A stretch of 64,000 nt of DNA from the NCBI GenBank assembly GCA_032207245.1, contig CM063502.1, positions 74,502,509 through 74,566,508 on the forward strand. The letters are read 5' to 3'. The notes beneath the pieces are model-generated. The model saw only the letters and a program-made list of their open reading frames with translations. It was not told the DNA's origin and did no database searches. The DNA is from Pardosa pseudoannulata (Eukaryota; Arthropoda; Arachnida; Araneae; Lycosidae). How positions within the stretch are numbered: position 1 is the stretch's first letter; each line of letters begins with the position of its first letter. Position numbers and translations under genes: made by a program. Positions 25,545-38,424 of the stretch are shown here, piece by piece.

Positions 25545-26673
25545 GTCTGAATTTCTCTGATTAAAGGAAATTAGAATATAATAAATGTTTCAATAAGTAT
25601 AATAACTTTAATAATTTTTTTTTAATTTACTTGTACCTATATACTTGGAAAAGGAAGACAACAGTGAAACGATCAAAACAACAATCCGGTATTAAAAGAG
25701 ACTTGCGATAATAAAAACTATATAAGTCCATTTCGATTCCGATCATATGAACGATGTAATAAAACGAAATAAATAACGTGGCATAAATTCAGACGCTTAC
25801 GAAAAAATAATTATTAGTTCCGAGAAAAATAATTCACTCTGGCAATAAATACATAAGAGAATATTCAAGGAGAAATTTCTCTCACGAATATAGAAAAAGA
25901 AAATAGATCCATAAAGAAATTTGAAAGAAATGAATAGAAAGAAATGCTCTAAATACTTAGAATGGAGTACGCAAATGAGAATATACGAGCAAAGCACCTA
26001 CTCATGAAGAGCAGTCAGTCAGCAAGTCTGAATTTCTCTGAATAAAGGAAATTAGAATATAATAAATGTTTCAGTAAGTATAATAACTTCAATGATTTTT
26101 TTTTAATTTACTTGTATCTATATACTCGGAAAAGGAAGACAACAGTGAAACGATCAAAACAACAATCCGGTATTAAAAGAGACTTGCGATAATAAAAACT
26201 ATATAAGTCCATGTCGATTCCGATCATATGAACGATGTAATAAAACGAAAAAAATAACGTGGCGTAAATTCAGACGCTTGCGGAAAAATAATTATTAGTT
26301 CAGAGAAAAATAATTCACTCTGGCAATAAATACGTAAGAGAGTATTCAAGGAGAAATTTTTCAGACGAATATAGGAAAAAAATAGATCCATGTCGATTCC
26401 AATCATATGAAAGGTGTAATAAAACGAAATAAATAACGTGGCGTAAATTCAGACGCTTACGAAAAAATAATTAATAGTTCCGAGAAAAATAATTCACTCT
26501 GGCAATAAATACATAAGAGAATATTCAAGGAGAAATTTCTCCCACGAATATAGAAAAAAAAATAGATCCATAAAGAAATTTGAAAGAAATGAATAGAAAG
26601 AAATGCTCTAAATACTTAGAATGGAGTATGCAAATGAGAATATACGAGCAAAGCACCTACTCATGAAGAGCAG
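25545..26673. repeat. Tandem duplication, two and a half copies of a ~481-base unit
   Basis: Unit 1 spans 25545-26014. Unit 2 starts at 26026 with the same GTCTGAATTTCTCTGA and is cut at about 26390. A third partial unit (26391-26673) starts inside the unit at TGTCGATTCC and runs to the same end, CCTACTCATGAAGAGCAG. The junction between units 2 and 3 falls on a shared TCCAT, consistent with microhomology-mediated recombination. Confidence 0.92.
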
Positions 26674-28050
26674 CTATAAATAAGACACCATTCGCCACGA
26701 ATAAGAAACGATGCTAGAAATAAAGTTAAAATATGGCTTTCCAGCACTGGAAAACGAATGAATAAAATATGGTAGACATGAAACTTCTTTGTTTCAAAAT
26801 TAGCAATATTTCATGCTATTTTCAAATGGCGTTATCTCACACGCTGATATTTTTAAGCATTAAACTAATAATTATATTTAAAATTATTTTACACCAGCAT
26901 ATAGCCCGTCTTATCACGGTATCAGTAAAATTTTTAATTCTCCAGAATTGTGAAGTACCCTATGAGACAGGAAAAATAATGGTTTGTTTTTTGGCTGAGA
27001 ATTATCTGATACACGCTCAATAATTTGTTTATCTTCATACTCCTCGCGATACTGTGAATGCAATTTAGATTCACGCTGAATTCATTTAAGTTTTCTTAGC
27101 TATGTCGAAATTATCGTTCAGTTCTTCACAATTTTTTTTTTTCCACAGTAATTAATCGAAGTAAAGGAATGAAACTATCATTTCCCACTACACCCTGGAG
27201 GCAGACAGAATTTTTTATTAATACCGGTAATAAAATTTTCATTTCAACAAAAAATAATCGATGATTAAATATAAAATTATCACATATATACCTAATCTAT
27301 TATTTAAGCCAAATATAAAAGAAAATTATTTACGTAATATCTAAGTTCAGTGATAAAACGTTTGAAAATAATGCAGACGATATTTATAAATAATTTAAAA
27401 TGAGGAATGATTAAATTAGATGGTTAAAGGAATGATGTCATAATGCTAAAAATATTATTTTTACCTATTTATTATGTGATAAATCACCTGCTCTTAACCA
27501 GGGAAAATAGTACTTGAAATAATGTCATTAAACATTCTATAAGAGGGGACGTGGAAGATTTCGAACGTTTTAAAGACGACAGTTTTTTTGGCTGTGATAT
27601 AAAACATATTTATACCAATTTATTTTAGAATCGGATCGATAGTTTAGGAGAAAAACTTTGAATTTTGCTAATCCTAACTTATGAAGAATCCAATATGGAT
27701 GTCTGTATTCATTCCAGGTCCAACCGCTTCATAAATTCGAGGACAGACGGACAGATAACTTAAGCTATTATTATTTAAGGAATGCGTACAAATCATAAAT
27801 TATCTGAGCAGATTTGGAGATTTTAAAAAGGGAAAACGAGTAGCTAAATTAGTAAAATAAAAAAAAGTATATATTTTTCTAAAGCATAACTTAATATCAA
27901 AGTACCTAACATAAGATCGTTATTGAACTTCCAAAGAAACTCAATGGCGCGAAAAAAAGTGGGAAATCTTTCTTTTTTAACAGATATTCATTCTTCAGTT
28001 TACTTAATTTGTCTCTAATATCACTAAATTAAAAAGTGCCATCAGCTTTG

Positions 28051-28159
28051 ACCGCTTGATTGCTCTGGAGTACTACGGTCTACTGTTTCGTTACTTCAGA
28101 GTTATTGAGACCCGGGCTTGCAGCTTAAAGAAAACTTCCGAACGGTTATGCATATCCAT
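28051..28159 (-). mobile_element. 5'-truncated SINE fragment with target duplication
   Basis: The minus-strand body of the same SINE begins near CATGGATATGCATAACCG and ends with the CGTAGTACTCCAGAGC segment. The whole tRNA head is absent. Flanks gccatcagctttg (28038-28050) and gccaccagctttg (28160-28172) match at 12 of 13 bases and are read as the target-site duplication. It is more diverged than the copy at 51837. Confidence 0.8.
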
Positions 28160-28934
28160 GCCACCAGCTTTGGTAGGACTAATTTGGAGCACTTCGAATA
28201 ACTTTTCATTATACAAAGGTTTATTATACGGAGGCTAAAATTTTAGAGCCTATTTTGAATAGCTACAGACATACTGCCAAAAATAGGGTACTAACCTATG
28301 GATTCTGTTACTAAGTGTACACTCTACCTGTTTGGTTATCGTTATATTGCATTAGAGATAAACCCACAACTATATGCAATTTATGCATTCATCCTTGGGT
28401 ATATTTAAATTTGAGGACGAAGATAATTTTTTATGCGGTATAAAGAGGCTTTTTTTCCCTCAACTGTTCCCCTACTAGTTTTAGGGATATATATAGAAAT
28501 AAATGCAAAGCCAACTTAAGTAAAGTACAATATTGAATGCGGACAGCTGTTAGCTACTACTTACGTCAGCGTTGCTTTATTGCTATATTCTGGCACAAAG
28601 GTTTTACCTTCTCGGATACTGATATATTCTCTTCACACGCAATATTCTTTTTAAATAAAAAGTATGAAACTACTAAAATGAATTATACATAAGCTAATAC
28701 CTGACCCCAAAACTTCTTTTTTAAATCTTAATTTACCCTCTCTTTATTTCATTTCTCAGAGAATTAAAAGAACAATAGTATCTCATAAGCGTATTATTTG
28801 TAAAAGTGCTAGATAGATATCCGACGAATCTCAGGCCTAGGGAGTGATTCTGTGCGTAATACATGCTTCATAATAAAAGGGATGGCAAAAAATGTTAGAG
28901 TCGTTTAACTGATAAAGAATTTAATTGGTAGTTA

Positions 28935-29300
28935 CATTATTTGAAAACTCGACCGAATTGATTTTCGGTTGGGGGATAGAACAGCTGATGGTGGCATTGC
29001 ATGCAGCTAATCGGCCTGAAAAATCCCCCCACTTTCCTGCTAATTCCCAAGTAGGCGAGCGCAGTAATTGCTGGGTCCCCCATTAGCTGCTTCAGAACCG
29101 CACTTAAAGCACCAATCTCTGAATAAGCACTCTTTGGCGCACACATACAAAAAAGAAAAGTCGATAATGAGATTTTCATACAGGCACGCGAACCTTCCCC
29201 GAGATTAATTGCGGTGCAAGTGAAAAAAGTGAATACCAAATATGGAAACTGCACGGTTGTTTAAAATCCGACAAATTCAAAGGAAGGCGGGCGCCAGGAG
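28935..29300. promoter_or_regulatory. Candidate conserved non-coding block with E-box and homeodomain words
   Basis: The clearest of the GC-richer blocks in the giant intron. It has an E-box CAGCTG (28982-28987), GCATGCAGCTAATCGGCCTG, CAGTAATTGCTGGG (TAATTG at 29065) and CATTAGCTGCTTCAG, followed by ACCTTCCCCGAGATTAATTG. It has sharp edges with flanking AT-rich DNA. A 105-codon minus-strand frame covers it but looks unlike any protein family and ends in the flanking DNA. Confidence 0.45.
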
Positions 29301-30111
29301 AAAATTTTCCATCATGTAAACATTTCTATCATCAAAGTACAATCCAATATCTGTAACGTGTAACACTTTTTCGGAAAGGTAAGTCATAATCAATAATTTA
29401 GTTATTTCAATTACCTGGGAGTAGCATCAATTGCACTTTAAGAAATATACTGCAACTAATGTTAAATGCATCAAAATGGAATTTATTACAAAATATGACT
29501 CTAATTCTTATACTGGGTAACTTCGATTGACAACTAAAAGAAAAAAAAAGAAGCAAAACCACAAAATGCACTTTAAAGATGTAAGAATTATACAATATTG
29601 TAAATTATACTGGCAGGGATATTCGTAGCTCTGAACCAGCCAACCATAAAATGAATCATCTGAAATTGAGAAATGTCTGACAGTGAACAGAACTACTACA
29701 TCTGCATCAACAAGTTTCTACATGAGATAGATTTGACTGAATTTTGAATAACATGGTTTTACTTTAAAACGAGAGTTCTGGACAGTGAGTGAAAAATAAG
29801 CGAGAAGGTAAACTCTGCTGAAGGAAGTAAAATTGTACTCTTTGAAAGAAGGTTACACAAGCATATGTTGCAAGACGATGAAACTCTAGGTCATCACAGA
29901 AGTTACGGTGCGCACTAGATACTCTTTGCTGAGCCACTGTTTTGTCTATCCAAACAAGATATACCAAAATACTAGAGAAAAGTGTCCACTTTGTGGCGTT
30001 ACTGAATGCGACCCCCCCCCCCCCCACGGACGTTTGTTCAGAATTGTTCAGCAAAAAGTATCCAGTGTGCACCCGGCCTAACAGCGTTAACTGTTGGGAG
30101 ACATACACACA

Positions 30112-30114
<3 letters not shown>

Positions 30115-30181
<67 letters not shown>
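30115..30181. repeat. (AT)n microsatellite with nearby C14 run
   Basis: A pure AT run of about 33 dinucleotides. About 90 bases to the left is a run of 14 C (30012-30025), rare in this sequence. Long IYIYIY frames on both strands across this run are artefacts. Confidence 0.97.
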
Positions 30182-30184
<3 letters not shown>

Positions 30185-30746
30185 GGAATATTATATATAT
30201 TAAGGGAAAAGTAAACTAAATCTGTAAACAAATGTAGATATTTTGTATACCCCAAAAGACAGCCCCTTAAGGAATATACTGTTATCATACACCCCGAGAT
30301 AGTTCAATCAAACCGAAGTAAATTTATAGCCGAAAGCCCTCATTACAGCCCGAGAAAATTCTTCGGGATTTTCAAGCCGAAAGTCAAGGGCAAAAACAGA
30401 GTGTCGCTCTGCTTTTCCCATTTTAACCCCTAATGTAAATTGACCATTAGACTACAGTTCATGACCTCAGGCAAAGGGTGTAACCAATTAAAACTTTATA
30501 GTACCCTAGCAACCATTTTAGGAAATTTTGAACAAAAAGGGGAGGCACACTGTCAGTAACAGATTTTCCAGAGATTTTTTCTTAGATCCTTTACTACAAA
30601 TTTTTCTAGAGATTTGTCTTAGACTATGTGTATTAGATCATTTCGAAGTTCGCCGTGTCCTAATAATAAAGAGAGAACTCATATCTTTCGTAACTTGTAC
30701 GGTATTTGGGCCTGAATGCCACCCTCCGTCGTACACTCCGTTCTAC

Positions 30747-30870
<124 letters not shown>

Positions 30871-31762
30871 GGTGTAATATCCTAGGGAAAAGCAGCTTAC
30901 ACAATCTGCTTTGCGGAGGAAGAAACTGATCTTAAAATGTAATATAGTAACACTTCGATCTATCGTTTCCGCATAAATTGTTTGATTCATTTAGTCACAA
31001 ATTAATCTCCATAGAACTAATGTCGTTATTTTTTCATGCCATTCATCATTCAGCACTTCGTTATCCTGCACCTACGATCGAAAAATTTTAGTCTCGTCGC
31101 TTCGACTTCCTGGAAATATCGTTTTTGTGGGATTTGGATTTGGAGAAATGAGGTAATTTCTCTTGATAGAAATAATTCAAGTTTATATGAACGATAAAAG
31201 CAATTTTGTGGTCTCAACAGGATTAAAAAAAATGGTGGTTATATATTGTCTTTGAAAGTTACATTTGAGAAAAAAAAATTCAAAACATTAAAAAAGGAAA
31301 TAACAGAACTACTAATGGAGTTCTGTGCAACTTTTATTCTTAAAAAAATATCAAACCGCCTTTATTAATTCACAATTCTTGATTCTGATATTTTAACTAG
31401 ATTCCTTTGCAACACACCTTACTACTTTTCGTTAACAAGGAAAGAAAAACAGAAGAATGGTAGAGTTTTTATGGATTTAAATAAAATCAGAATCGTAAAA
31501 TTACAATTTCATGTGTTAAAATGATTAGTAAAACATACTTAATCATTCTCTCCTATTTTAAAATAATCTTATAATCTAAATTACACATTATTTTAAAATT
31601 AAAATCATGTTTATGTCATCTAAAGATAGAAATTATTTTGACAGCTTGACAAAAATACCAGAAATACACCAAAACTTCGTGGAAACAAAGCATTTTTCTT
31701 CCACACGTATTTCCTAGCAATCTAAAAGTCATCAATTTTTGTGACGCTTTCGAACTTTTCAA

Positions 31763-32760
31763 GAATTTTAGTATAACACTTTTATTATTCTTCACAAACT
31801 AGCTTTCAGAAACTTTAGTGGAAATAGTTTTTTAAACGTTGTACGATGAGTATTAGAGATCACATCTATCCAAAAACTTCTGAGTGTTTGTTTAAAGATT
31901 TTAATTACGATACAAACAGTTAAATAAAAGTCAATAAAAGTAGAAACGAAAAAAGAAAGAGAGAACGATGGGGCATATTATTGTTTTGAAGTTGCAAAAA
32001 GCTTCGTGAAATAGATTTATTGATAGATAATTGCAATCTCCAAATATTCTATAAGTTTACTTAATTGTATATTAAAAAAATAAGCTGTTTTTCGGAAATT
32101 TTAGTGTAACACTTTTATTATACTTTACAAACTAGCTTTCAGAAACTATAGTGCAAATAGTTTTTTAAACATTGTACGATGAGTATTAGAGATTACATCT
32201 ATCCAGAAACTTCTGAGTTTTTCTCTAAAAATTTTAATTACAATAGGAACAGTTAAATAAAAGTCAATAAAAGTAGAAACGAAAAAAGAAAGAGACAACG
32301 GCGGGGCATATTATTGTTTAGAAGTTGCAACAAGCTTCGTGAAATAGATTTATTGATAGATAATTGAAATCTTCAAATATTCTATAAGTTTTCTTAATTT
32401 TATACTAAAAAAAATAAGCTGTTTTTCGAGAATTTTAGTGTAACACTTTTATTATACTTTACAAACTAGCTTTCAGAAACTATAGAGCAAATAGTAATTT
32501 TAAAAATTGTACGATGAATATTAGAGATTACATCTATCCAGAAACTTCTAAGTGTTTCTCTAAAAATTTTAATTACAATACGAACAGTTAAATAAAAGTC
32601 AATAAAAGTAGAAACGAAAAAAGAAAGAGACAACGGTGGGGCATATTATTGTTTTGAAGTTGCAACAAGCTTCGTGAAATAGATTTACTAATAGATAATC
32701 AAAATCTTCAAATATTCTATAAGTTTTCTTAATTTTATATTAAAAAAAATTAGCTGTTTA
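31763..32760. repeat. Three tandem copies of a 333-base unit
   Basis: Units are 31763-32094, 32095-32428 and 32429-32760. Each begins with AATTTTAGTGTAACACTTTT, contains ACAAACTAGCTTTCAGAAACT and GTCAATAAAAGTAGAAACGA, and ends with AATAAGCTGTTT. Copies 2 and 3 resemble each other more than copy 1, so the latest duplication was probably between them. Part of the unit reappears at 33937-34243. Confidence 0.92.
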
Positions 32761-33359
32761 CAAAAAACATATCCCAAATATATTTAAAGATAAATTATCA
32801 GTTCGAGATACAAATTATCAGTGTTATGAATATTTTTTGCTCCCGTTTCCTATATACTGTGATAAATTTCTAGTTATGTCTTTCATGAGTAACGAACCCT
32901 CTTTTTCTCTCTCTGTTTTCAGCACGGGTAACTTTAACCCTTTAAAGGTCACCAAAATAAATTCATTAGAATTTAATGTAATTTGTTTATAAATGTTATC
33001 TATAAGCCTTGTATATGTAAAATATATATATATATATATTCTTTTAGAAGGGTTTGCCTTAGAGGATACCAAATTAGGGTTTGAGAAGTGGTTTAACTGA
33101 CTAACCCCTCCCCTTGTACAGCTTGAACATTTTGCCTTTTTAAAAATTTAACTATACTGGAAGAACAATAAATGATAATCCTTAAACTGGTATAATAAAT
33201 AAATAGCTTAACAACTTAAAAGTGCTGTTTGTACAGATACTTTTATTTGAGGTCATAAGTAAGAAATTGAGTCTGACATCTCAAGTACAGAAAGTTTAAA
33301 TACATATATTTCAATAGAAAAAGAAATAAGTTAAACGTAGAACTATCATCTGTTATATA

Positions 33360-33655
33360 TTTAAAATATCAAAAATATATGTATATATAAAATGTATAAA
33401 ATATGTAAAATATATAATGTATTTTTAATATATAAAATGTATAATATGTATATAAAATATAAATATATAATATATATATATATGTATATATAATATACTA
33501 TATAATATATATATATTGTATACATATATATATATTATATATGTATATATTTATATATATATACATATATATACATATATATACATATATATATACATAT
33601 ACATATATATACATATATATACATATACATACATATATATATATATACATATAAT
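33360..33655. repeat. Imperfect TA/TATG/TACA-rich tract
   Basis: About 300 bases of TATATA interrupted by TG and CA steps (ATACATATAT repeats), largely self-complementary and able to extrude as cruciform. Open frame of Tyr/Ile is an artefact. Confidence 0.95.
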
Positions 33656-33901
33656 CGAAAACTCATCCATGTCTCCAAAAAGTTTTTTTTTAATTGCAAA
33701 AGCTCTTGATTCTACATCATTGGCTTCCATATATCACAGATGTATGAGATCGGAGCCGTAAATAATCATAAAAAGATAAAGTAAAGTAATCCAAAAAGTA
33801 AATTTAAAAAAAAAAAGATGTTTAATAGGTGGTTTTGCTACGAAACCAGTGTCCGTTAAAGGGTTAAAAAATCCTCGTTTGGGTTCGGAAAAAAAATGTT
33901 A

Positions 33902-34282
33902 TTAGGGTTTTTAAAAGTGTTGTTAGCATGGGGTAGCGATGGGGTATATATTATTGTTTTGGAGTTGCAACAAGCTTCGTGAAATAGATTTATTGATAGA
34001 TAATTGCAATCTTCAAATATTCTATAGGTTTTCTCAATTTCATATTAAAAAAATTAAGCTGTTTACAAAACAAACATACCCCAAATATATGTAAAGACAA
34101 ATTATCAGTTCGAGATACAAATTATCAGTGTTATGAATATTTTTAGCTCTCGTATCCTATATACTATGATAAATGTCTAATTACGTTTTTCATGAGTAAA
34201 GAACCCTCTTTTTCTCTCTATGTTTTCAGCACAGGTAACTTCAAAAAATATTTTTAGGGTTTTTAAAAGTGTTGTTAGCATG
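33902..34282. repeat. Duplicated 333-base unit segment inserted between 29-base direct repeats
   Basis: Sequence 33937-34243 is a copy of the third 333-base unit and its downstream flank (about 32630-32935), including GTTCGAGATACAAATTATCA. It is bracketed by an exact 29-base direct repeat at 33902-33930 and 34254-34282 (TTAGGGTTTTTAAAAGTGTT...). This looks like a templated insertion with duplication of the target rather than a plain tandem copy. Confidence 0.85.
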
Positions 34283-35479
34283 TTAAATCTTAACAACAGC
34301 CAACTGTAATATATTTAACTATTTTAATAAAATTAATAGGCTTTTTATACCAATCTTAAGTCCTTGTAATTTACTACACATGCTTTTGCAAAAACATCCT
34401 TTTTAGAATTAGAGAGTTCATCAAAAATCATTCGTGCATCACACAAGGAAAAGTAATAAAATAAAGTCTTGAAGAAAAATAAAGATTCTACTAAAAGTGA
34501 AGCAGAACGTATGAGCTTCTTTTTATTTTACTGAAGTCTAGAACTACTGATTGTAAATAAAACTATTTAAATCCTTTAAATGCATTATGTTATTTCGAGA
34601 CATCTCAGGAAAAGAGCTTTCAGGAATATTAATAATATTTAGCCTAAGAACTTTTCAACAAGATCCTCAAATTAGTAGTAGTAAGTGGGAGATTTAAAAC
34701 CTAAGAGGATGTTAAATATGAAATTACTTTTACAAACCGAGTTATCTATTAACAGTTACCAATTTCATTTAAAAGAACGCAACGAAGGTATCAAAGTTTT
34801 CCTTAAATCATCAATAATAGATATTGTTAAAAAATAATTTGAAATCTCAATTTAGAATAAAACAGAGCGTCTTAAAGTAATTATAGTTAATAGATTCACT
34901 TCCCCTAAGGTTTCATTTGGAGCGCTATGGTGCATTAGTCGCAAGCTCGAGATTGATTTGGCTGTTTTTAGTTTTCTGCGATTGGCAACTTAAAAAGAAA
35001 TGAGGTTGAAAATAAAATGGAGCTGAGGTTGTCGCCGACGATGTCGAATACAATTATTTTTGAAGAATAAAAGCCTTTAGAATCGAAATTGACCCCACCT
35101 TCTGGTTTAAAACTTTGAAATATATATATGTGCGTGTACGTCATATGAATAAACTATACAAAAAGCTCTCCCAAAGACCGTTTCATTTAGAGAATAGAAC
35201 AGTACTGTTTTGCTATACGACAGCTAATAGGTACAGATTAATTACTTTTAATTAATCAGTGCGTTGTTTTTCACATAGCTTTGATATGTGAAAGATTTCA
35301 CTCCTTACAGTACTTCTAATCTTTTGATTCTGTAGTGTCTGTGAGTGAGATAAATTGCTCGTTTGCATACTTCTGCATTGCTACTCTAGATTATGACTTT
35401 GATCTTTTTCGTTCTGAGGTTAAAGTAGTGCTTTTTTCACTACAAGGTACTCCGTAAAAACCAATAACCTGACTTAAAT

Positions 35480-35616
35480 CTTAGCTGGTCAGACCGGGAC
35501 CTACTCCTGAAAGATGATTCTAAATGGTTAGGAATATCCATGTCAGCAGTGGGATTGAAACCCATGAATTCTGGAACCGAAGAGCAGCGCTCTACCCATT
35601 CGACCACCGTCCTAAT
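35480..35616 (-). mobile_element. SINE of the tRNA-Arg family, head and body, tail lost
   Basis: On the minus strand an A box-like ACGGTGGTCGAATGGGTAGAG is followed by GCGCTGCTCTTCGG, a B box relative and the ATGGATATTCC body. Similarity ends around GGTCCCGGTCTGACC. The 3' half has diverged beyond recognition. Confidence 0.78.
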
Positions 35617-36099
35617 CACTTCCTTTAAGAAACAGCAGCTAAATTATTCTACCTTTCACACTCAATTTTAACACAAGCCCCACAAACTATAGTCAATCCT
35701 TGAACGTCATCTTGTTTTTGTCGAATGTTGTTACTATTAATAAGATTATTAGACAATTTTTTAAAGATTTATTTTAAAGCAAGAAAAGACAAGTAATACA
35801 CACGCTTTCACCTAAACAAATTGCTTTATTGCATATTAAAGTTATTTTTAGCTTTTAAAAGAATACTATTTTTACTACAACGTAACAGACGTAAGTATAG
35901 CATTCTAGGGCTAAGAAAAAAAACTTTTAAACACAGAAAGAACTTAAAGGGCGTACACAGAGTGTAAAGAAGTAACAATTACACTTGACTAAATCTGAGA
36001 GGCCGCTTAGCTACTTTTACAGGAATGACTAGAACACGTATGTATTAGTCAATCTCTTGGCAAGTCCCTTTAAATACACAGTGAAAACAGTTTTGACAC

Positions 36100-36260
36100 G
36101 TTCCTAATAATTGACGGCACAACCATTCACATCGCGTGCGCCTGCAATGTATATTCTTGAAATAAAGCAAATATCGCGGGAAGTATCTAACGAAAACACA
36201 GAACCGTTAATAATGGTCGGGAAAAGGTAAATAAACCATTTCCCTAATCGAATAATGATT
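36100..36260. promoter_or_regulatory. Candidate conserved non-coding block
   Basis: Short complex stretch: CATTCACATCGCGTGCGCCT, AATATCGCGGGAAGTATC and CGTTAATAATGGTCGGGAAA, followed by CCCTAATCGAATAATGATTG. CpG-bearing words are unusual in this AT-rich intron. Function not known. Confidence 0.3.
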
Positions 36261-37828
36261 GTTAGTAAATATTCTTTTTGCATAATTTATGGTTTTTTAA
36301 AAAAAGGTGACCAAGTCTACCACCTTAATAAAAGGGAACAAACGAGTTAAATTTGAAGAAACACATATGAGAAAAATCGAAAGAAGCATTCCCCAAATTT
36401 AAGCAAACCAATAAAAAATTAACATATCGTAAGAACACGAGTTTCGTAAACGTAGTTCAATTTATCAGAGACAATCACCGCCATCTTTGGTCGCGTAGAA
36501 ATAGAATTCTAGGATTAATTTTACAATACTTTGAAATTGAAATATATGTTGAGAATGAAAAGATTTCAACTGAAGTGAAGTGATGCTGCCCAAATGTAAA
36601 ATATAAACGACGTTGCTGCTACAGATCGGCAGTTAGCTTGACTGTAATCGTTCGCAAGAAATAAAGAATTTTGTTGCTTTCTTTGACTCTGGCAGAATTC
36701 TTGAAACATTTTTTTTTTTATAATATATGATCACTAAACCTATAAATATTACCATTTTGTAAATATGCGGTATCAAAGCTAAATTATATTTCAAAGGTAA
36801 TAAAAGTCATTTTATCAGTATTGAGAACTACATATAAAACTAATATTCAGGTAACGAAAAATTTCATGAAGATCCAGGAAGTTTTGCACGGTAAAAAACT
36901 CAGTAAATAACGTGTGCTATTTTTTTTCTTTTAGTTAAAATGAGATAAATGCTACGCATGGCCATGTTTAAGCAGGAAAAACTAAGCGGATGATGGTCAA
37001 GGGTAATGAGACATGACAAGTTTTTGTTTTACCTCTCAAAATGACTAGGATGGCACCAGGAAAGTATTTTGTTCGAAAAATTGTCGCCTACGGGTATGGT
37101 AAATGTATAGAGAGGCATAATAAAATTCTGCATTCACAAAAGATTCATTTTCTACAAAATGAGAAAATTGCAAGTAACTGCTTTGAGGATGAACAAAAGT
37201 CATAAAATAAAGAATAATCTTGTACAATAAAATATTAAACGTAGGTGATTATAACCAGACATTCATTGTTCTTAAAACAACGACGAATGTGCGTGCGAAA
37301 TTAGTAAGGTTTTGTAATAGCACATAAAAAACTTATCTCGCTTTTAAGACTACGAGATTTGAATTAATAAAAATTGGCAGCAGACAACTGTTCTACTTAT
37401 AACTGAAAATTGTCACTTCTTAAAGAGCAATACAAATGCAGACAAGTTAGAATGAAAATTAAAAGAAATATATGGAAATAACGAGTATAATTTATACGCA
37501 AAAGAGTAGCCAAAATGTATGTGTACACATATACACACACCATACATCTAAAATTCCATTCGACCTTCCAGTCTGACGTCGACTAGAGAGACTGTGGACG
37601 TCCAACGTATTAGATGTATAATGCTGATGTGGGCAAACGATGACCCGCGCCAGAATTCACGAATTTTATAACCGAAATAGATATCACATTTTTTTAAATA
37701 TGCTATTAATTCAATTATTTATTGACTACTTGTATAGATATTTATATATATTAATAAACTTACAAAAAATGTATTGTTAATTTATAATTTATACCAAAAA
37801 CTATTAATAATGCAGTTTTTAATTTTCA

Positions 37829-37830
<2 letters not shown>

Positions 37831-37917
<87 letters not shown>

Positions 37918-38004
37918 GTATATATACATATATATATATATGTATATATATATATGTATATACATATATATATGTATATATATATATATACATATGTATA
38001 TGTA

Positions 38005-38050
<46 letters not shown>

Positions 38051-38081
38051 TGTTTGTGTGTGTGTGTGAGAGAGAGAGAGA
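37831..38081. repeat. (TA)n-(TG)n-(AG)n compound microsatellite
   Basis: About 220 bases of TA with scattered CATATG steps, then TTTGTTTGTGTGTGTGTGTG (about 38048-38067), then GAGAGAGAGAGAGAG (about 38067-38081). It lies 170 bases left of the 171-base piggyBac-like element. Confidence 0.97.
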
Positions 38082-38253
38082 GTAAATTAAATCGAATATA
38101 AGTAATCTGTTAAGAATATTTATTCCTTATCATTGAAATAAAATAAGTTACACTTGAAAGATTATTCAGAATAACTAAACGCTATTAATATTAAACTTGA
38201 ATGGTTGTAAGGGATGATATGTATGTTCAAATGATAAACACTTTTGTGCTTTA

Positions 38254-38424
38254 CACTAAACATACCAACACTTAATACATATCTATATCTTTAATCATTT
38301 ATTTATTTATTTTATTCACTTAATAGATACTTATTTATTTTGTTTCTATATTAATTCATAACCTATCGCATTTTTTACATATACATTACCACCGGTCATT
38401 TGACCGGTTATGGTATGTTTAGTG
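38254..38424. mobile_element. 171-base piggyBac-like MITE with central palindrome
   Basis: Perfect 14-base terminal inverted repeats CACTAAACATACCA and TGGTATGTTTAGTG are flanked by TTTA and TTAC, both one change from TTAA. Near the right end is a perfect 8+8 palindrome, ACCGGTCATTTGACCGGT (38391-38408). The CACTA start is shared with the element at 56941, suggesting the same group. No coding capacity. Confidence 0.75.

Noticed and set aside
27600..27760. Retroelement-tail-like phrase ATAGTTTAGGAGAAAA ... GACAGACGGACAGATAA
   Set aside because: It resembles the end of dispersed repeats in arthropods, but no boundaries, duplication or second copy were found in the window.
29764..30288. 174-codon minus-strand open frame
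   Set aside because: It runs through the AT microsatellite (IYIYIY) and C14 run. It has no domain, and the frame is open only because the repeat lacks stops.
33516..33761. 81-codon frame of Tyr/Ile residues
   Set aside because: Translation of the TA-rich tract; same for 37774-38101.
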